A stretch of DNA of 10,657 nt from an uncultured Flavobacteriales bacterium (GCA_946479125.1 CAMLET010000065.1:1-10657); one strand, 5' to 3'; counted from the stretch's first letter, positions 1 through 8,037 are shown. Program-made: numbers and translations. Notes: generated by a model from the letters alone, not told the origin.

Positions 1-2506
1 TAGATGCTTTAGTTTTCCCCTTATCAACTGCCAAACTCAATTTGGTGTTGTCAGGATCAACATCAAGAACAATTGAATCTCCTTGTTGAAGATTAGCTTT
101 AATAATTTCTTCAGCTAAAGGATCTTCAATGAATTTTTGAATTGCACGTTTCAACGGACGAGCTCCAAATTTTTCATCGTAACCTTTGTCAACGATGAAA
201 TCTTTTGCTTTCTCCGTCATTGATGCATGGTAACCCAAAGCGTCAATTCTATCGAACAATTTCACCAATTCCAAATCAATGATCTTATGAATGTTTTCAC
301 GAGTCAACGAATGGAAAATGATCATATCATCAATTCGATTCAAAAATTCTGGTGAGAATGCTTTACGTAATGCATTTTGAATTACCGTTTTTGCATTTTC
401 TTCTCGTTGCTCTTCTTTTGATTGTGTATTAAAACCAACTCCACCTCCAAAATCAGCCAATTGACGTGCTCCAATATTCGAAGTCATAATTAAAATGGTG
501 TTTTTAAAGTCGATCTTACGACCTAAACCATCTGTCATATGTCCATCATCCAAAGCTTGTAACAACAAGTTGAATACGTCCGGATGCGCTTTTTCAATTT
601 CATCTAAAAGAATGATCGAATACGGCTTACGACGGACTTTCTCAGTTAATTGTCCACCTTCTTCGTATCCAACGTATCCCGGAGGTGCTCCAACCAAACG
701 AGAGATTGAGAATTTCTCCATGTATTCCGACATATCAATGCGGATCAATGCTTCTTCTGTGTCGAATAAATATTTAGCTAGAACTTTTGCCAATTGAGTT
801 TTACCAACTCCTGTTGGTCCCAGGAAAAAGAATGAACCGATTGGCTTGTTCGGATCTTTCAATCCTGCACGATTACGTTGAATAGCTTTTACCACTTTTT
901 CAACAGCTTCGTCCTGACCAATCACTTTTCCTTGCAATTCAGTAGCCATTGTTGCCAATTTCCCCATTTCGGTTTGAGCAACACGAGTTACAGGAATTCC
1001 ACACATCATTGAAACAACTTCAGCAACATGCTCTTCAGTAACTACAACTCTTTTTGCTTTCGAATCTTCTTCCCAACGCTTTTTAGCATCTTCTAATTTT
1101 TCCTGAAGCTTACGTTCCTCATCTCTAAGGATTGCTGCTTCTTCATATTTCGATTGCTTAACAACATTGTTTTTCTGAACATTGATGTCTTCAATTTGTT
1201 TCTCAATATCTAAAATTTCCTGAGGAACATTGATATTGTTCAAGTGAACACGAGATCCAACTTCATCCAATGCATCAATCGCTTTATCCGGCAAATGACG
1301 ATCTGTAATGTAACGCTCAGTCAACTTAACACAAGCGGCAATTGCTTCAGGTGTATAACTAACCATGTGGTGATCTTCATAACGCTCTTTGATGTTATTC
1401 AAGATTTGAACAGTTTCATCAATAGAAGTTGGTTCGATCAAAACTTTCTGGAAACGACGTTCTAAAGCACCATCTTTTTCAATGTACTGTCTGTACTCAT
1501 CCAAAGTTGTAGCTCCAATTGCCTGCATTTCTCCACGAGCCAAAGCTGGCTTAAACATGTTCGAAGCATCCAATGAACCACTTGCTCCACCTGCTCCAAT
1601 AATCGTATGAATCTCGTCTATGAATAAGATAATGTCCGGATTCTTTTCGATCTCAGCCATTACCGCTTTCATTCTTTCTTCAAACTGACCACGGTACTTT
1701 GTTCCGGCAACTAAAGAAGCCAAGTCAAGTGAAATGATTCTCTTGTTAAATAGAACACGTGAAACTTTGCGTTGAACAATGCGCAATGCCAAACCTTCAG
1801 CAATTGCACTTTTACCAACTCCTGGTTCACCAATTAATATTGGATTATTCTTTTTTCTTCTTGATAAAATTTGAGACACGCGCTCAATCTCTTTCTCACG
1901 ACCAACTATTGGATCAAGTTTTCCAACTTCAGCCATTTTAGTAAGGTCTCTTCCGAAATTATCCAGTACAGGAGTTTTAGATTTTGGATCGGTTGGTTTG
2001 CGTTGTGCGCCAAACGTCTGATCGTCCTCTTCCTGTGAACTCGACATTTCAGCTCTCGGTAGTATATTTTCGTCTAACATATCGTTTATTTCAACTTTAA
2101 CAGTATCGTAAGTAATTCCGTGTTTTTCTAGAATTCGACAAACAACAGAATCATCATCCTTCAGCATCGAAAGTAATAAATGTTCTGTTCCTATGTGCGG
2201 ACTCTTAAATAATTTCGATTGTAAATAAGTAATCTTTAACAACCGTTCAGCCTGTTTAACAAGTGCAATGTTCTCTTTCGGAGTAGAAACCTTCGCAGTT
2301 TGAACCAATTTTGATTCCAATTCCTGCTTCAAAATCTCCAAATCAAGATGAAAGCTTTTCAAAATATGAACGGCTTTACCTTCACCTTCTCGCAAAATTC
2401 CCAACAAAAAATGCTCAACACCAATGTAATCGTTACCCAAACGCATAGCTTCTTCCCTACTGTAACTAAGTACATCCTTTACGCGGGGTGAAAATTTTGC
2501 TTCCAT
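1..2506 (-). CDS. clpC: ATP-dependent Clp protease ATP-binding subunit ClpC, C-terminus cut by window edge
   Basis: Hsp100 AAA+ unfoldase that feeds substrates to the ClpP peptidase in the cytoplasm. Reading the minus strand from the ATG at 2506-2504 gives 835 uninterrupted codons running off the left edge. Domains in order: double Clp N-domain (about 1-145, starting [20 protein letters not shown]), AAA+ D1 with Walker A GEPGVGKS at 226-233 and Walker B FIDE with D297/E298, an internal UVR-type coiled segment near 449-484 ([13 protein letters not shown]), and AAA+ D2 with Walker A GPTGVGKT at 563-570 and Walker B LLDE with D635/E636. A VGF tripeptide at 690-692 sits where ClpC proteins dock on ClpP. 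The UVR-type middle region and VGF loop favour ClpC over ClpB or ClpA. Family members are about 840-850 residues, so only a few residues should be missing. The gene is divergent from gyrA and has its own -7 element at 2551-2558. Confidence 0.96.
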   Translation of the reverse strand, partial: MEAKFSPRVKDVLSYSREEAMRLGNDYIGVEHFLLGILREGEGKAVHILKSFHLDLEILKQELESKLVQTAKVSTPKENIALVKQAERLLKITYLQSKLFKSPHIGTEHLLLSMLKDDDSVVCRILEKHGITYDTVKVEINDMLDENILPRAEMSSSQEEDDQTFGAQRKPTDPKSKTPVLDNFGRDLTKMAEVGKLDPIVGREKEIERVSQILSRRKKNNPILIGEPGVGKSAIAEGLALRIVQRKVSRVLFNKRIISLDLASLVAGTKYRGQFEERMKAVMAEIEKNPDIILFIDEIHTIIGAGGASGSLDASNMFKPALARGEMQAIGATTLDEYRQYIEKDGALERRFQKVLIEPTSIDETVQILNNIKERYEDHHMVSYTPEAIAACVKLTERYITDRHLPDKAIDALDEVGSRVHLNNINVPQEILDIEKQIEDINVQKNNVVKQSKYEEAAILRDEERKLQEKLEDAKKRWEEDSKAKRVVVTEEHVAEVVSMMCGIPVTRVAQTEMGKLATMATELQGKVIGQDEAVEKVVKAIQRNRAGLKDPNKPIGSFFFLGPTGVGKTQLAKVLAKYLFDTEEALIRIDMSEYMEKFSISRLVGAPPGYVGYEEGGQLTEKVRRKPYSIILLDEIEKAHPDVFNLLLQALDDGHMTDGLGRKIDFKNTILIMTSNIGARQLADFGGGVGFNTQSKEEQREENAKTVIQNALRKAFSPEFLNRIDDMIIFHSLTRENIHKIIDLELVKLFDRIDALGYHASMTEKAKDFIVDKGYDEKFGARPLKRAIQKFIEDPLAEEIIKANLQQGDSIVLDVDPDNTKLSLAVDKGKTKAS

Positions 2507-2522
2507 ATTCAACAAAAATAAC

Positions 2523-2548
2523 GAGTGAGAAATTATAACTCACCACTC
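2523..2548. promoter_or_regulatory. overlapping inverted repeats in the clpC leader
   Basis: GTGAG at 2525-2529 is matched by CTCAC at 2539-2543 across nine bases. GAGTG at 2523-2527 is also matched by CACTC at 2544-2548, so two alternative 5-bp pairings overlap. They lie just downstream of the clpC -7 element, covering the expected start site and leader. The site could be an operator or a leader hairpin. It is neither a CIRCE element (CACTC-N9-GAGTG order) nor a CtsR heptad repeat. Stems are short, so chance is possible. Confidence 0.3.
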
Positions 2549-2550
2549 TA

Positions 2551-2558
2551 CAAATATA
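2551..2558 (-). promoter_or_regulatory. clpC promoter, Bacteroidetes -7 element
   Basis: On the minus strand the octamer TATATTTG matches the Bacteroidetes primary-sigma -7 consensus TAnnTTTG at every fixed position. It would start transcription near 2544, giving a leader of about 38 nt before the clpC ATG. The -33 TTG is not well placed; the nearest candidate is a TTA at 2580-2578, 19 bp upstream. The -7 match is seen directly; its use is inferred. Confidence 0.5.
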
Positions 2559-2660
2559 CAACGATTCAAAATGTTAATAAGTACGTCCAAAGAGCCTTTT
2601 TTCACCAATATTTGTTAGTAAAATGCTTTAAACGATGGTTTTTCACATACATGAAAAGAC

Positions 2661-2668
2661 TAATTTCG
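2661..2668 (+). promoter_or_regulatory. possible gyrA -7 element
   Basis: TAATTTCG differs from the Bacteroidetes -7 consensus TAnnTTTG at one base and lies about 52 bp before the gyrA ATG. No TTG is found at the proper -33 distance. A 6-bp inverted repeat (TTTTCA at 2640-2645, TGAAAA at 2652-2657) abuts it on the upstream side. This is a weak candidate, listed because no better gyrA promoter is visible in the spacer. Confidence 0.25.
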
Positions 2669-2681
2669 AATCTTGCTTGTA

Positions 2682-2698
2682 GCACGCAAATTTCGTGC
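2682..2698 (+). promoter_or_regulatory. small hairpin in the gyrA leader
   Basis: GCACG at 2682-2686 pairs with CGTGC at 2694-2698 around the 7-nt loop CAAATTT. It ends 21 nt before the gyrA start codon, so it could be a leader hairpin near the ribosome landing site or a DNA operator. The stem is seen directly; any role is inferred. Confidence 0.35.
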
Positions 2699-2719
2699 AT
2701 AATTTAAAACTATGACAAG

Positions 2720-5302
2720 ATGGCAGATGGAGAAAAGATAATCCAGATTAACATCGAAGATGAAATGAAATCGGCGTACATCGATTATTCGATGTCCGTA
2801 ATTGTGTCCCGTGCTTTACCTGATGTGCGTGACGGATTTAAACCGGTACACCGCCGTGTATTATATGGTATGCAAGATTTGGGGGTTTACTCCAATCGAC
2901 CATACAAAAAGTCAGCTCGTATTGTTGGGGAAGTTCTTGGTAAATATCACCCGCATGGTGATAGTTCCGTTTACGATACAATGGTACGTATGGCTCAATC
3001 GTGGTCGTTGCGTTACCCTTTAGTGGATGGACAAGGAAACTTTGGTTCTGTTGATGGTGATAGTCCTGCGGCTATGCGTTATACAGAAGCGCGTTTACGT
3101 AAGATTGCTGAAGAAATGTTGGATGATTTGGAGAAAGAAACAGTTGATTTCAATCCAAACTTCGATGATTCATTACAAGAACCATCCGTTCTACCTTCCA
3201 AAATTCCAAACTTACTTGTAAATGGTGCGAGTGGAATTGCCGTTGGTATGGCTACAAATATGGCTCCTCACAACTTAACAGAAGTTTGTGAAGGAATTAT
3301 TGCGTACGTTGATAATAATGAACTTACAGATGATGAACTTCTTCACCATGTAAAAGCACCAGATTTCCCAACGGGAGGAATCATTTACGGAGTTGATGGA
3401 GCTAGAGAAGCAATGATGACTGGTCGTGGTCGTATTGTTATTCGTGGTAAAGCGGAGATTGAGGAAGTTGGTGGACGTGAACAAATCATCGTTACCGAGA
3501 TTCCTTACCAGGTGAATAAAGCTGAAATGATCAAGAAGATCGCCGATATGGTGAACGATAAAAAGATCGAAGGTATTTCAGATATTCGCGACGAGTCGGA
3601 TAGAAATGGTATGCGTATCGTTTTCGAATTGAAGCGTGATGCCATTCCAAACGTTGTTTTAAATAAACTATATAAGTACTCTGCACTTCAGAGCTCATTC
3701 TCTATCAATAATATCTGTTTGGTTGATGGCCGACCAAGACTATTGAACCTGAGAGAGATGATTACGGAGTTTGTGAAATTCCGTCATGAAGTTGTTGTTC
3801 GCAGAACTACTTTCGATTTAAGAAAAGCAGAAGAAAGAGCGCATATCCTTGAAGGTTTGATCATCGCATCAGACAATATTGATGAAGTAATTCAAATCAT
3901 TCGTGCATCGAAGAGCCCAGAAGAAGCTCGCGAGAATTTAATGACTCGCTTTAGTCTTTCTGACCTTCAATCTCGTGCAATTGTTGAAATGCGTCTACGT
4001 CACTTAACAGGACTGGAGCAAGATAAACTACGTGCTGAGTATGCTGACTTAATGGCTTTGATCGAAGATTTGAAAGATATTTTGTCTAATGAGGCACGCA
4101 GAATGCAAATCATTAAAGACGAATTGACAGAGATCAAAACGAAATATGGTGATGCTCGTCGTTCAAGAATTGAATACTCTGCTTCAGAAATGAAAATTGA
4201 GGATTTGATTCCGGATGAAGAAGTGGTTATTACAATTTCTCACGCTGGATATATCAAGCGTACGAACTTAGAAGAATACAAAGTTCAAAGTCGTGGTGGA
4301 ATGGGATCGAAAGGTTCTACAACCCGCGATAAAGATTTCTTGGAGCATTTATTCGTTGCAACAAACCACAACTACCTATTGATCTTTACAGAAAAAGGTC
4401 GTTGTTTCTGGATGCGTGTATTTGAAGTTCCAGAAGGAAACAAAACGGCAAAAGGAAGAGCAATTCAGAACTTGTTGAACATTGAACAAGATGATAAGAT
4501 CAAGGCTTATGTAAAAGTGAAAGATCTTACCGACAAGGAATATGTTGCAAACAATTTCATCGTAATGTGTACTAAAGAAGGAATCATTAAGAAAACTTCT
4601 CTAGAGGCTTATTCTCGTCCACGTGCAAATGGTATTAATGCCATTACTATTCGTGAGAACGATGAATTGCTAGAAGCAAGATTGACTGACGGAACTAATG
4701 AAATGGTTCTTGCAACAAAATCTGGTAGAGCAATTCGCTTCAACGAAGCAAAAGTTCGTCCAATGGGTAGGAATGCTTCCGGTGTGAAAGCTGTTACGCT
4801 TCAAGGACCGAAAGACGAAGTTGTTGGAATGATCTGTGTGAAAGACAACAGTGAAACTATCATGGTTGTTTCTGAGAAAGGTTACGGAAAACGTTCTTAC
4901 TTAAATGATCCTGAAGATGGTGAGCCGGTTTACCGTATCACTAACCGTGGAGGAAAAGGAGTTAAAACCATTTCCATTACGGAAAAAACAGGTTCATTAT
5001 TGGCGATTAAAACTGTAGCCGATGAAGATGATTTGATGATCATCACGAAAGCTGGTGTTGCCATTCGTATGCATATTGATTCTATTCGCGTAATGGGACG
5101 TGCGGCTCAGGGAGTTCGTTTGATCAACCTGAAAGGAAGTGCCGAAATTGCAGCTGTAGCTCGAGTTCCACGTTCTGACGAAGAAGATGAAGAATTCGAC
5201 GAAGATGGAAACCCAATTGTTGGCTTCGACTCTGCTCAGCCGGCAGCCGAAGGTGAAGAATCTACGGATAATGACACTACTGAAGAGTCTACAGAAGAAT
5301 AG
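2720..5302 (+). CDS. gyrA: DNA gyrase subunit A
   Basis: Breakage-reunion subunit of DNA gyrase, which with GyrB introduces negative supercoils using ATP. The 860-residue product begins with the family's [17 protein letters not shown] block (23-39). The active-site tyrosine is Y121 in [10 protein letters not shown]. The quinolone region reads [13 protein letters not shown] (75-87), with S82 and D86 at the positions equivalent to E. coli S83 and D87, so the common resistance changes are absent. The N-terminal cleavage core covers about 1-490. The C-terminal DNA-wrapping pinwheel covers about 505-815, with the GyrA box at about 523-532 in the variant form [11 protein letters not shown] very acidic tail (about 818-860) ends the protein. 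The ATG at 2720 is chosen because it directly precedes the conserved start; an ATG at 2712 is out of frame. The gene is divergent from clpC and followed by its own terminator. GyrA is preferred over ParC because of the GyrA box and pinwheel. Confidence 0.98.
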   Translation: MADGEKIIQINIEDEMKSAYIDYSMSVIVSRALPDVRDGFKPVHRRVLYGMQDLGVYSNRPYKKSARIVGEVLGKYHPHGDSSVYDTMVRMAQSWSLRYPLVDGQGNFGSVDGDSPAAMRYTEARLRKIAEEMLDDLEKETVDFNPNFDDSLQEPSVLPSKIPNLLVNGASGIAVGMATNMAPHNLTEVCEGIIAYVDNNELTDDELLHHVKAPDFPTGGIIYGVDGAREAMMTGRGRIVIRGKAEIEEVGGREQIIVTEIPYQVNKAEMIKKIADMVNDKKIEGISDIRDESDRNGMRIVFELKRDAIPNVVLNKLYKYSALQSSFSINNICLVDGRPRLLNLREMITEFVKFRHEVVVRRTTFDLRKAEERAHILEGLIIASDNIDEVIQIIRASKSPEEARENLMTRFSLSDLQSRAIVEMRLRHLTGLEQDKLRAEYADLMALIEDLKDILSNEARRMQIIKDELTEIKTKYGDARRSRIEYSASEMKIEDLIPDEEVVITISHAGYIKRTNLEEYKVQSRGGMGSKGSTTRDKDFLEHLFVATNHNYLLIFTEKGRCFWMRVFEVPEGNKTAKGRAIQNLLNIEQDDKIKAYVKVKDLTDKEYVANNFIVMCTKEGIIKKTSLEAYSRPRANGINAITIRENDELLEARLTDGTNEMVLATKSGRAIRFNEAKVRPMGRNASGVKAVTLQGPKDEVVGMICVKDNSETIMVVSEKGYGKRSYLNDPEDGEPVYRITNRGGKGVKTISITEKTGSLLAIKTVADEDDLMIITKAGVAIRMHIDSIRVMGRAAQGVRLINLKGSAEIAAVARVPRSDEEDEEFDEDGNPIVGFDSAQPAAEGEESTDNDTTEESTEE

Positions 5303-5318
5303 TACAGAATACTCAACG

Positions 5319-5352
5319 AAATCCGGCTTTAGATTTTTCTACTGCCGGATTT
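5319..5352 (+). terminator. gyrA terminator
   Basis: AAATCCGGC at 5319-5327 pairs perfectly over 9 bp with GCCGGATTT at 5344-5352. Inside the loop, TAGA at 5330-5333 can pair with TCTA at 5338-5341 around TTTT. The T-rich run TTTCTTT follows the stem. It begins 17 nt after the gyrA stop codon, so gyrA is probably transcribed apart from the next gene. Confidence 0.85.
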
Positions 5353-5420
5353 TCTTTAAAAACTAAATTTCTTCATTAATTTTATGGAATTGCTTCAAAC
5401 GGGTATCTAAAGAAAACGTT

Positions 5421-5436
5421 TGGCACAATAGTTGAA
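5421..5436 (+). promoter_or_regulatory. sigma-54-like -24/-12 promoter before the TPR gene
   Basis: TGGCAC at 5421-5426 is followed five bases later by TTGAA at 5432-5436. The sigma-54 (RpoN) consensus is TGGCAC-N5-TTGCW. The GG-to-GC spacing of ten bases is kept (GG 5422-5423, GA 5434-5435); the one important mismatch is A for C at -12. Transcription would begin near 5447, leaving a leader of about 36 nt. No matching primary-sigma promoter is clear in this spacer, only a poor TTG-N22-AACGTTTG arrangement. Confidence 0.45.
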
Positions 5437-5482
5437 AATGGTGAGCGACTGAATAAAGCTCAGCAAATAAAATTTAAAAGTT

Positions 5483-6577
5483 ATGATTATTAAAAACACT
5501 TCAAAAATAGCTTTAACTGCAGTAATGGTTCTTGTAGGAACAGCTTCTTTTGCACAAAAGAAAACAGAAACTGATGCGGCATTGGCGTATCAATCATTTG
5601 AATCTTCTTTAAGTTCAGGTGATATGGTAAATGCTAAAAAGAACTTATTGAAAGCGAAAGGATTCATTGATCTTGCAGCAGCTCACGCTGAAACTCAAGC
5701 TTCTCCGAAAACATTGTTTTACAAAGGTGAGATCTATGCTTCTTCTATCATCTTGTTGGGTGATGCAGAAGTTAAGGCTGCTTTTCCTGAAAATCCGATG
5801 ACAACTGCTGTTGAAGCATACAATAAGTCGTATACAACTTCAACAAAATTCAAATCACAAATTGAACAAAGTGTAAATACAATCCTTACAATGGTTGATG
5901 TTCAGGCAAAAACATTGTTTGATGGTGGTAAATATGCAGAAGCTGCAAAATTGTACGCAATCAATGCTGAAGTTGGTGGAGCAATCAATAAAGTAGATAC
6001 TGTTTACTATTATTATGCTGCAATTGCATCTCAAAATGCGAAAGACTGGGAAAATACAGCGAAATACTACAGAAAGTGTGCTGAGATGAACTACAAACCA
6101 GAGGAAACGTACTTGAACGCTGCAACAGCTTACATTTCTGCTAAAAAAGAAGATGAAGCAATGGCTTTCCTTGATGGAGCAATCAATAAAGCACCAAAAG
6201 ACAAAAGTCTTTACTACGTTCTGGGAACTATCTACATGGACAAAAATGACGATGCTAAAGTTGCTGAATACCTAAACAAAGCAATTGAGATCGATCCTAA
6301 ATATTCAGATGCGCTTTTCAACCTTGGGAGTTACTTCTTCACAAAAGGAATGGACATCAGAAAACAAGCTAACGATCTTACAGTTAAATCTGAGCAAGAT
6401 GCTAAATTGAAAGAAAGCCTGACATATTTAGAAAAAGCTATGCCAGCTCTTGAAGCTTATATCGTTCTTGAACCTAAGGACAAAGAAGTTGTGAAAAGTT
6501 TGTGGCAAATGTCACGTGCATTTAAAGACACTGAGAAAGAAGCAAAATACAAAGCAATGCTTGATGCATTGAAATAA
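5483..6577 (+). CDS. exported tetratricopeptide-repeat protein of unknown function
   Basis: A 364-residue protein with a Sec signal peptide: lysines at 4 and 8, a hydrophobic stretch at 9-20, and a likely cleavage after A24 in TASFA|QKK. There is no lipobox cysteine, so the mature protein should be soluble in the periplasm. The rest is alpha-helical and built of TPR-like helix pairs. The clearest units lie at about 160-290, including YYYYAAIASQNAKDWENTAKYY and a classic unit running from SLYYVLGTIYMD through AIEIDPKYSDALFNLG. TPR arrays bind other proteins; there is no catalytic motif. It lies 180 nt after gyrA but behind a terminator and a possible sigma-54 promoter, so it is probably its own transcription unit. 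From memory, a clpC-gyrA-TPR order recurs in Flavobacteriia. Its partner and pathway cannot be told from the sequence. Confidence 0.88.
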   Translation: MIIKNTSKIALTAVMVLVGTASFAQKKTETDAALAYQSFESSLSSGDMVNAKKNLLKAKGFIDLAAAHAETQASPKTLFYKGEIYASSIILLGDAEVKAAFPENPMTTAVEAYNKSYTTSTKFKSQIEQSVNTILTMVDVQAKTLFDGGKYAEAAKLYAINAEVGGAINKVDTVYYYYAAIASQNAKDWENTAKYYRKCAEMNYKPEETYLNAATAYISAKKEDEAMAFLDGAINKAPKDKSLYYVLGTIYMDKNDDAKVAEYLNKAIEIDPKYSDALFNLGSYFFTKGMDIRKQANDLTVKSEQDAKLKESLTYLEKAMPALEAYIVLEPKDKEVVKSLWQMSRAFKDTEKEAKYKAMLDALK

Positions 6578-6616
6578 ATCCAGTAGTAGATTTGTAAAAC
6601 AAATCACTACGGATTT
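6576..6616 (+). repeat. long hairpin overlapping the TPR stop codon, no T-tract
   Basis: AAATCC (6576-6581) pairs with GGATTT (6611-6616), GTAGT (6583-6587) with ACTAC (6606-6610), and GATTTGT (6589-6595) with ACAAATC (6599-6605), around an AAA loop. The only interruptions are single bulged A residues at 6582 and 6588, giving 18 base pairs. The stem starts inside the TAA stop codon (6575-6577). No run of T follows on either strand, so it is not an ordinary terminator; mRNA 3'-end protection is a plausible role. Confidence 0.65.
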
Positions 6617-6628
6617 AAAAATAATCAG

Positions 6629-6670
6629 AAAGCCCCCGAAGTAGATAGTAACTATCACTTCGGGGGCTTT
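6629..6670 (+). terminator. strong terminator of the TPR transcript
   Basis: A 14-bp perfect stem, AAAGCCCCCGAAGT (6629-6642) with ACTTCGGGGGCTTT (6657-6670), runs straight into TTTT. Above a bulged A at 6643, GATAGT (6644-6649) can pair further with ACTATC (6651-6656). The apical part closely resembles the terminator at 8717-8757. Confidence 0.93.
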
Positions 6671-6701
6671 TTTGTAACCATAACTTCCCTATTCGCTTAT
6701 T

Positions 6702-6720
6702 TGATGTAATCTGTACATCA
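6702..6720. promoter_or_regulatory. 19-bp dyad upstream of the hydrolase promoter
   Basis: TGATGTA at 6702-6708 and TACATCA at 6714-6720 form a perfect 7-bp inverted repeat with a 5-bp gap. The centre (6711) is about 46 bp before the expected start site of the hydrolase gene, where activators that touch RNA polymerase often bind. No usable -33 TTG accompanies the -7 element, which fits a promoter needing help. The regulator is unknown. Confidence 0.4.
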
Positions 6721-6742
6721 TCCTTTAGTTTTCAGAAAACCC

Positions 6743-6750
6743 TATCTTTG
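6743..6750 (+). promoter_or_regulatory. hydrolase promoter, -7 element
   Basis: TATCTTTG matches the Bacteroidetes -7 consensus TAnnTTTG at every fixed position. The start site would fall at about 6756-6758, only about 10 nt before the ATG at 6767. This leaves no room for translation from the in-frame TTG at 6758 and so decides the start codon. Confidence 0.55.
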
Positions 6751-6766
6751 GGCAAAATTGTTAAAT

Positions 6767-7528
6767 ATGAGGATATTATTGTTTGTGATTTTGGTAGTTT
6801 CAACGTTTACTGTAAACGCCCAACTATCAGCTGTGAGAGGAAAAACCGAGTACAATTTTTGGTTGAATTTGCCAAGTGATAGTGTCCTAAAAACAAAACC
6901 ACCTGTTCTTATCTTCCTTCATGGAAAAAGTTTATCTGGAACGGACTTGAACAAGGTTAAAAAATATGGAGTTATTCATGAAATTGAAAAAGGACGTAAG
7001 ATAAATGCGATTGTTGTTGCTCCTCAAGTAGCAAGCGGAAGTTGGAATCCTGATAAAATTTATGAAGTACTTCAATACATTCAGAAAACATATCAAACAG
7101 ACACTAACAGAGTTTACGTTTGTGGAATGAGTTTAGGTGGTTACGGAACCATGCACTTTGTTGGAAAATATGCTTCGAAGATTACTGCAGCGGTTGCGCT
7201 TTGCGGTGGTGGAAACATTAAAGACGCACAAAACATGTCCTCTATTCCAATGTGGATTCAGCATGGTGACAGAGATGAAGCAGTTCCTGTTCAACGTTCA
7301 AGAGAAGTAGTTGAAGCTATCAAAAAATGTAATAGTGGAAAGAATCTGATCTATACAGAAATTCCTGGAGCAAATCATGGCGCATTGGAACGCATTTTCA
7401 GAGCTGATGAAATGTACAACTGGTTATTTCTTCAGGTGAGAACATCCCCTACCGAAGTGGTAATGAAGAGCTTGCCACCAGCAACAGAAACAACAGCTGG
7501 AGAACCAGCAAAAACAGAATCGAAATAG
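6767..7528 (+). CDS. secreted alpha/beta hydrolase (esterase/predicted peptidase type)
   Basis: A 253-residue exported serine hydrolase. MRILLFVILVVSTFTVNA is a signal peptide with probable cleavage before Q19. The alpha/beta-hydrolase signs are all present: the oxyanion HG at H52-G53 in FLHGKSLSG, nucleophile S122 in GMSLGGYG, acid D170 in HGDRDEAVP, and histidine H204 in GANHGALER. The layout recalls the phospholipase/carboxylesterase and PHB-depolymerase-like esterases, also labelled predicted peptidases; the substrate cannot be read from the sequence. A low-complexity tail rich in T, P, E and K follows the catalytic domain (about 225-253). An in-frame TTG at 6758 would add three residues, but it coincides with the expected transcription start, so the ATG is preferred. 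The gene sits alone between two terminators, with a promoter and a dyad just upstream. Confidence 0.88.
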   Translation: MRILLFVILVVSTFTVNAQLSAVRGKTEYNFWLNLPSDSVLKTKPPVLIFLHGKSLSGTDLNKVKKYGVIHEIEKGRKINAIVVAPQVASGSWNPDKIYEVLQYIQKTYQTDTNRVYVCGMSLGGYGTMHFVGKYASKITAAVALCGGGNIKDAQNMSSIPMWIQHGDRDEAVPVQRSREVVEAIKKCNSGKNLIYTEIPGANHGALERIFRADEMYNWLFLQVRTSPTEVVMKSLPPATETTAGEPAKTESK

Positions 7529-7532
7529 ATAG

Positions 7533-7559
7533 AAAGGACTGAGAAATCGGTCCTTTTTT
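7533..7559 (+). terminator. hydrolase gene terminator with GAAA tetraloop
   Basis: AAAGGAC (7533-7539) pairs with GTCCTTT (7550-7556). A T-G wobble and two more pairs extend the stem to 10 bp, closed by the stable tetraloop GAAA at 7543-7546. T residues continue to 7559. It begins 5 nt after the stop codon at 7528. Confidence 0.9.
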
Positions 7560-7604
7560 AAGTTATGTACTGAAGATTACTGTGGTCATCGCATAGTCGA
7601 GATG

Positions 7605-7967
7605 CTAATTATTCCGCATTTCTTCAATAATCATATTACGGTGTTCCATTCCCCAAACCGCCAATTGATTAATGACTTCTTTCAGTTTTTGTCCGTACTC
7701 GGTTAGCTCATAAGTCACTGTAATTGGCTGAGTATCCAAAACAGTTCTTTTGACCAGTCGGTGCATTTCCAAATCTTTTAGTTCTCTACTCAGCATCTTT
7801 CCTGAAATTCCGCGTACGTCACGCAGCAAATCAGAATACCGCTTTGAGTTGAAGCAAAGGGCTGCTATGATATAAATCTTCCATTTTCCGCTAAGTACAT
7901 CCATTGCATCGTGCACCGCCAATATTGCTTTCTTGCATTCGGGAGTATCGTGTGAAAAGTCCGCCAT
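7605..7967 (-). CDS. HxlR-family winged-helix transcriptional regulator
   Basis: A 120-residue cytoplasmic DNA-binding protein of the HxlR/DUF24 family, usually dimeric redox- or quinone-responsive regulators such as YodB. Family signs in order: the conserved N-terminal cysteine C11 (TPECKKA), LSGKWKIYIIAAL (25-37) for the first helices, RYSDLLRDVRGISGKMLSRELKDLE for the recognition region, then the wing with TVTYELTEYGQKL and the terminal LAVWGMEH. C11 is the position used for thiol sensing in characterised members; a second cysteine is C38. Length is normal. It diverges from the nitroreductase at 8071, the common arrangement for HxlR proteins and the enzyme they control. The 103-bp spacer contains repeated GTTAC motifs, two of them immediately before this start, suggesting autoregulation. 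The inducer is unknown. Confidence 0.92.
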   Translation of the reverse strand: MADFSHDTPECKKAILAVHDAMDVLSGKWKIYIIAALCFNSKRYSDLLRDVRGISGKMLSRELKDLEMHRLVKRTVLDTQPITVTYELTEYGQKLKEVINQLAVWGMEHRNMIIEEMRNN

Positions 7968-7969
7968 AA

Positions 7970-8000
7970 GTTACCTTGTTACCTGTATGTTACTATTACT
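7970..8000. promoter_or_regulatory. GTTAC half-site cluster, probable HxlR operator
   Basis: GTTACC occurs at 7970-7975 and 7978-7983, GTTACT at 7989-7994, and ATTACT at 7995-8000. An inverted copy (GGTAAG) lies at 8031-8036 next to the nitroreductase -7 element. The run covers the whole leader of the HxlR gene. Known HxlR-type operators contain TACT/AGTA half-sites, which this resembles. The repeats are seen; binding is inferred. Confidence 0.5.
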
Positions 8001-8023
8001 TTTTGTCTTTTAGTGACAAAAGT
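7998..8023. promoter_or_regulatory. near-perfect inverted repeat between the divergent genes
   Basis: ACTTTTTGTC at 7998-8007 and GACAAAAGT at 8015-8023 are inverted copies apart from one extra T in the left arm; the gap is TTTTAGT. The right arm overlaps the HxlR -7 element at 8017-8024, so a protein bound here would block that promoter. It may be a second operator form or part of the same one as the GTTAC cluster. Confidence 0.45.
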
Positions 8024-8024
8024 A
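8017..8024 (-). promoter_or_regulatory. HxlR gene promoter, -7 element
   Basis: On the minus strand TACTTTTG matches TAnnTTTG at every fixed position. Transcription would start near 8010 and give a leader of about 43 nt. No TTG stands at the -33 distance. Confidence 0.45.
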
Positions 8025-8037
8025 TACAAAGGTAAGC

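Noticed and set aside
495..1941. Several plus-strand open frames opposite clpC
   Set aside because: They are antisense shadows of a highly conserved AAA+ coding sequence, with no promoter or protein-like composition.
2523..2548. CIRCE (HrcA) operator before clpC
   Set aside because: The arms are GTGAG...CTCAC and not CACTC...GAGTG, and the rest of the CIRCE consensus is absent despite the same nine-base gap.
2525..2707. A 60-codon plus-strand frame in the clpC-gyrA spacer
   Set aside because: Its composition is that of AT-rich intergenic DNA, it spans the promoter elements, and no domain or signal peptide is visible.
6758..6766. Upstream TTG start adding three residues to the hydrolase
   Set aside because: It falls on the transcription start predicted from the perfect -7 element at 6743-6750, and the ATG at 6767 begins a standard signal peptide.
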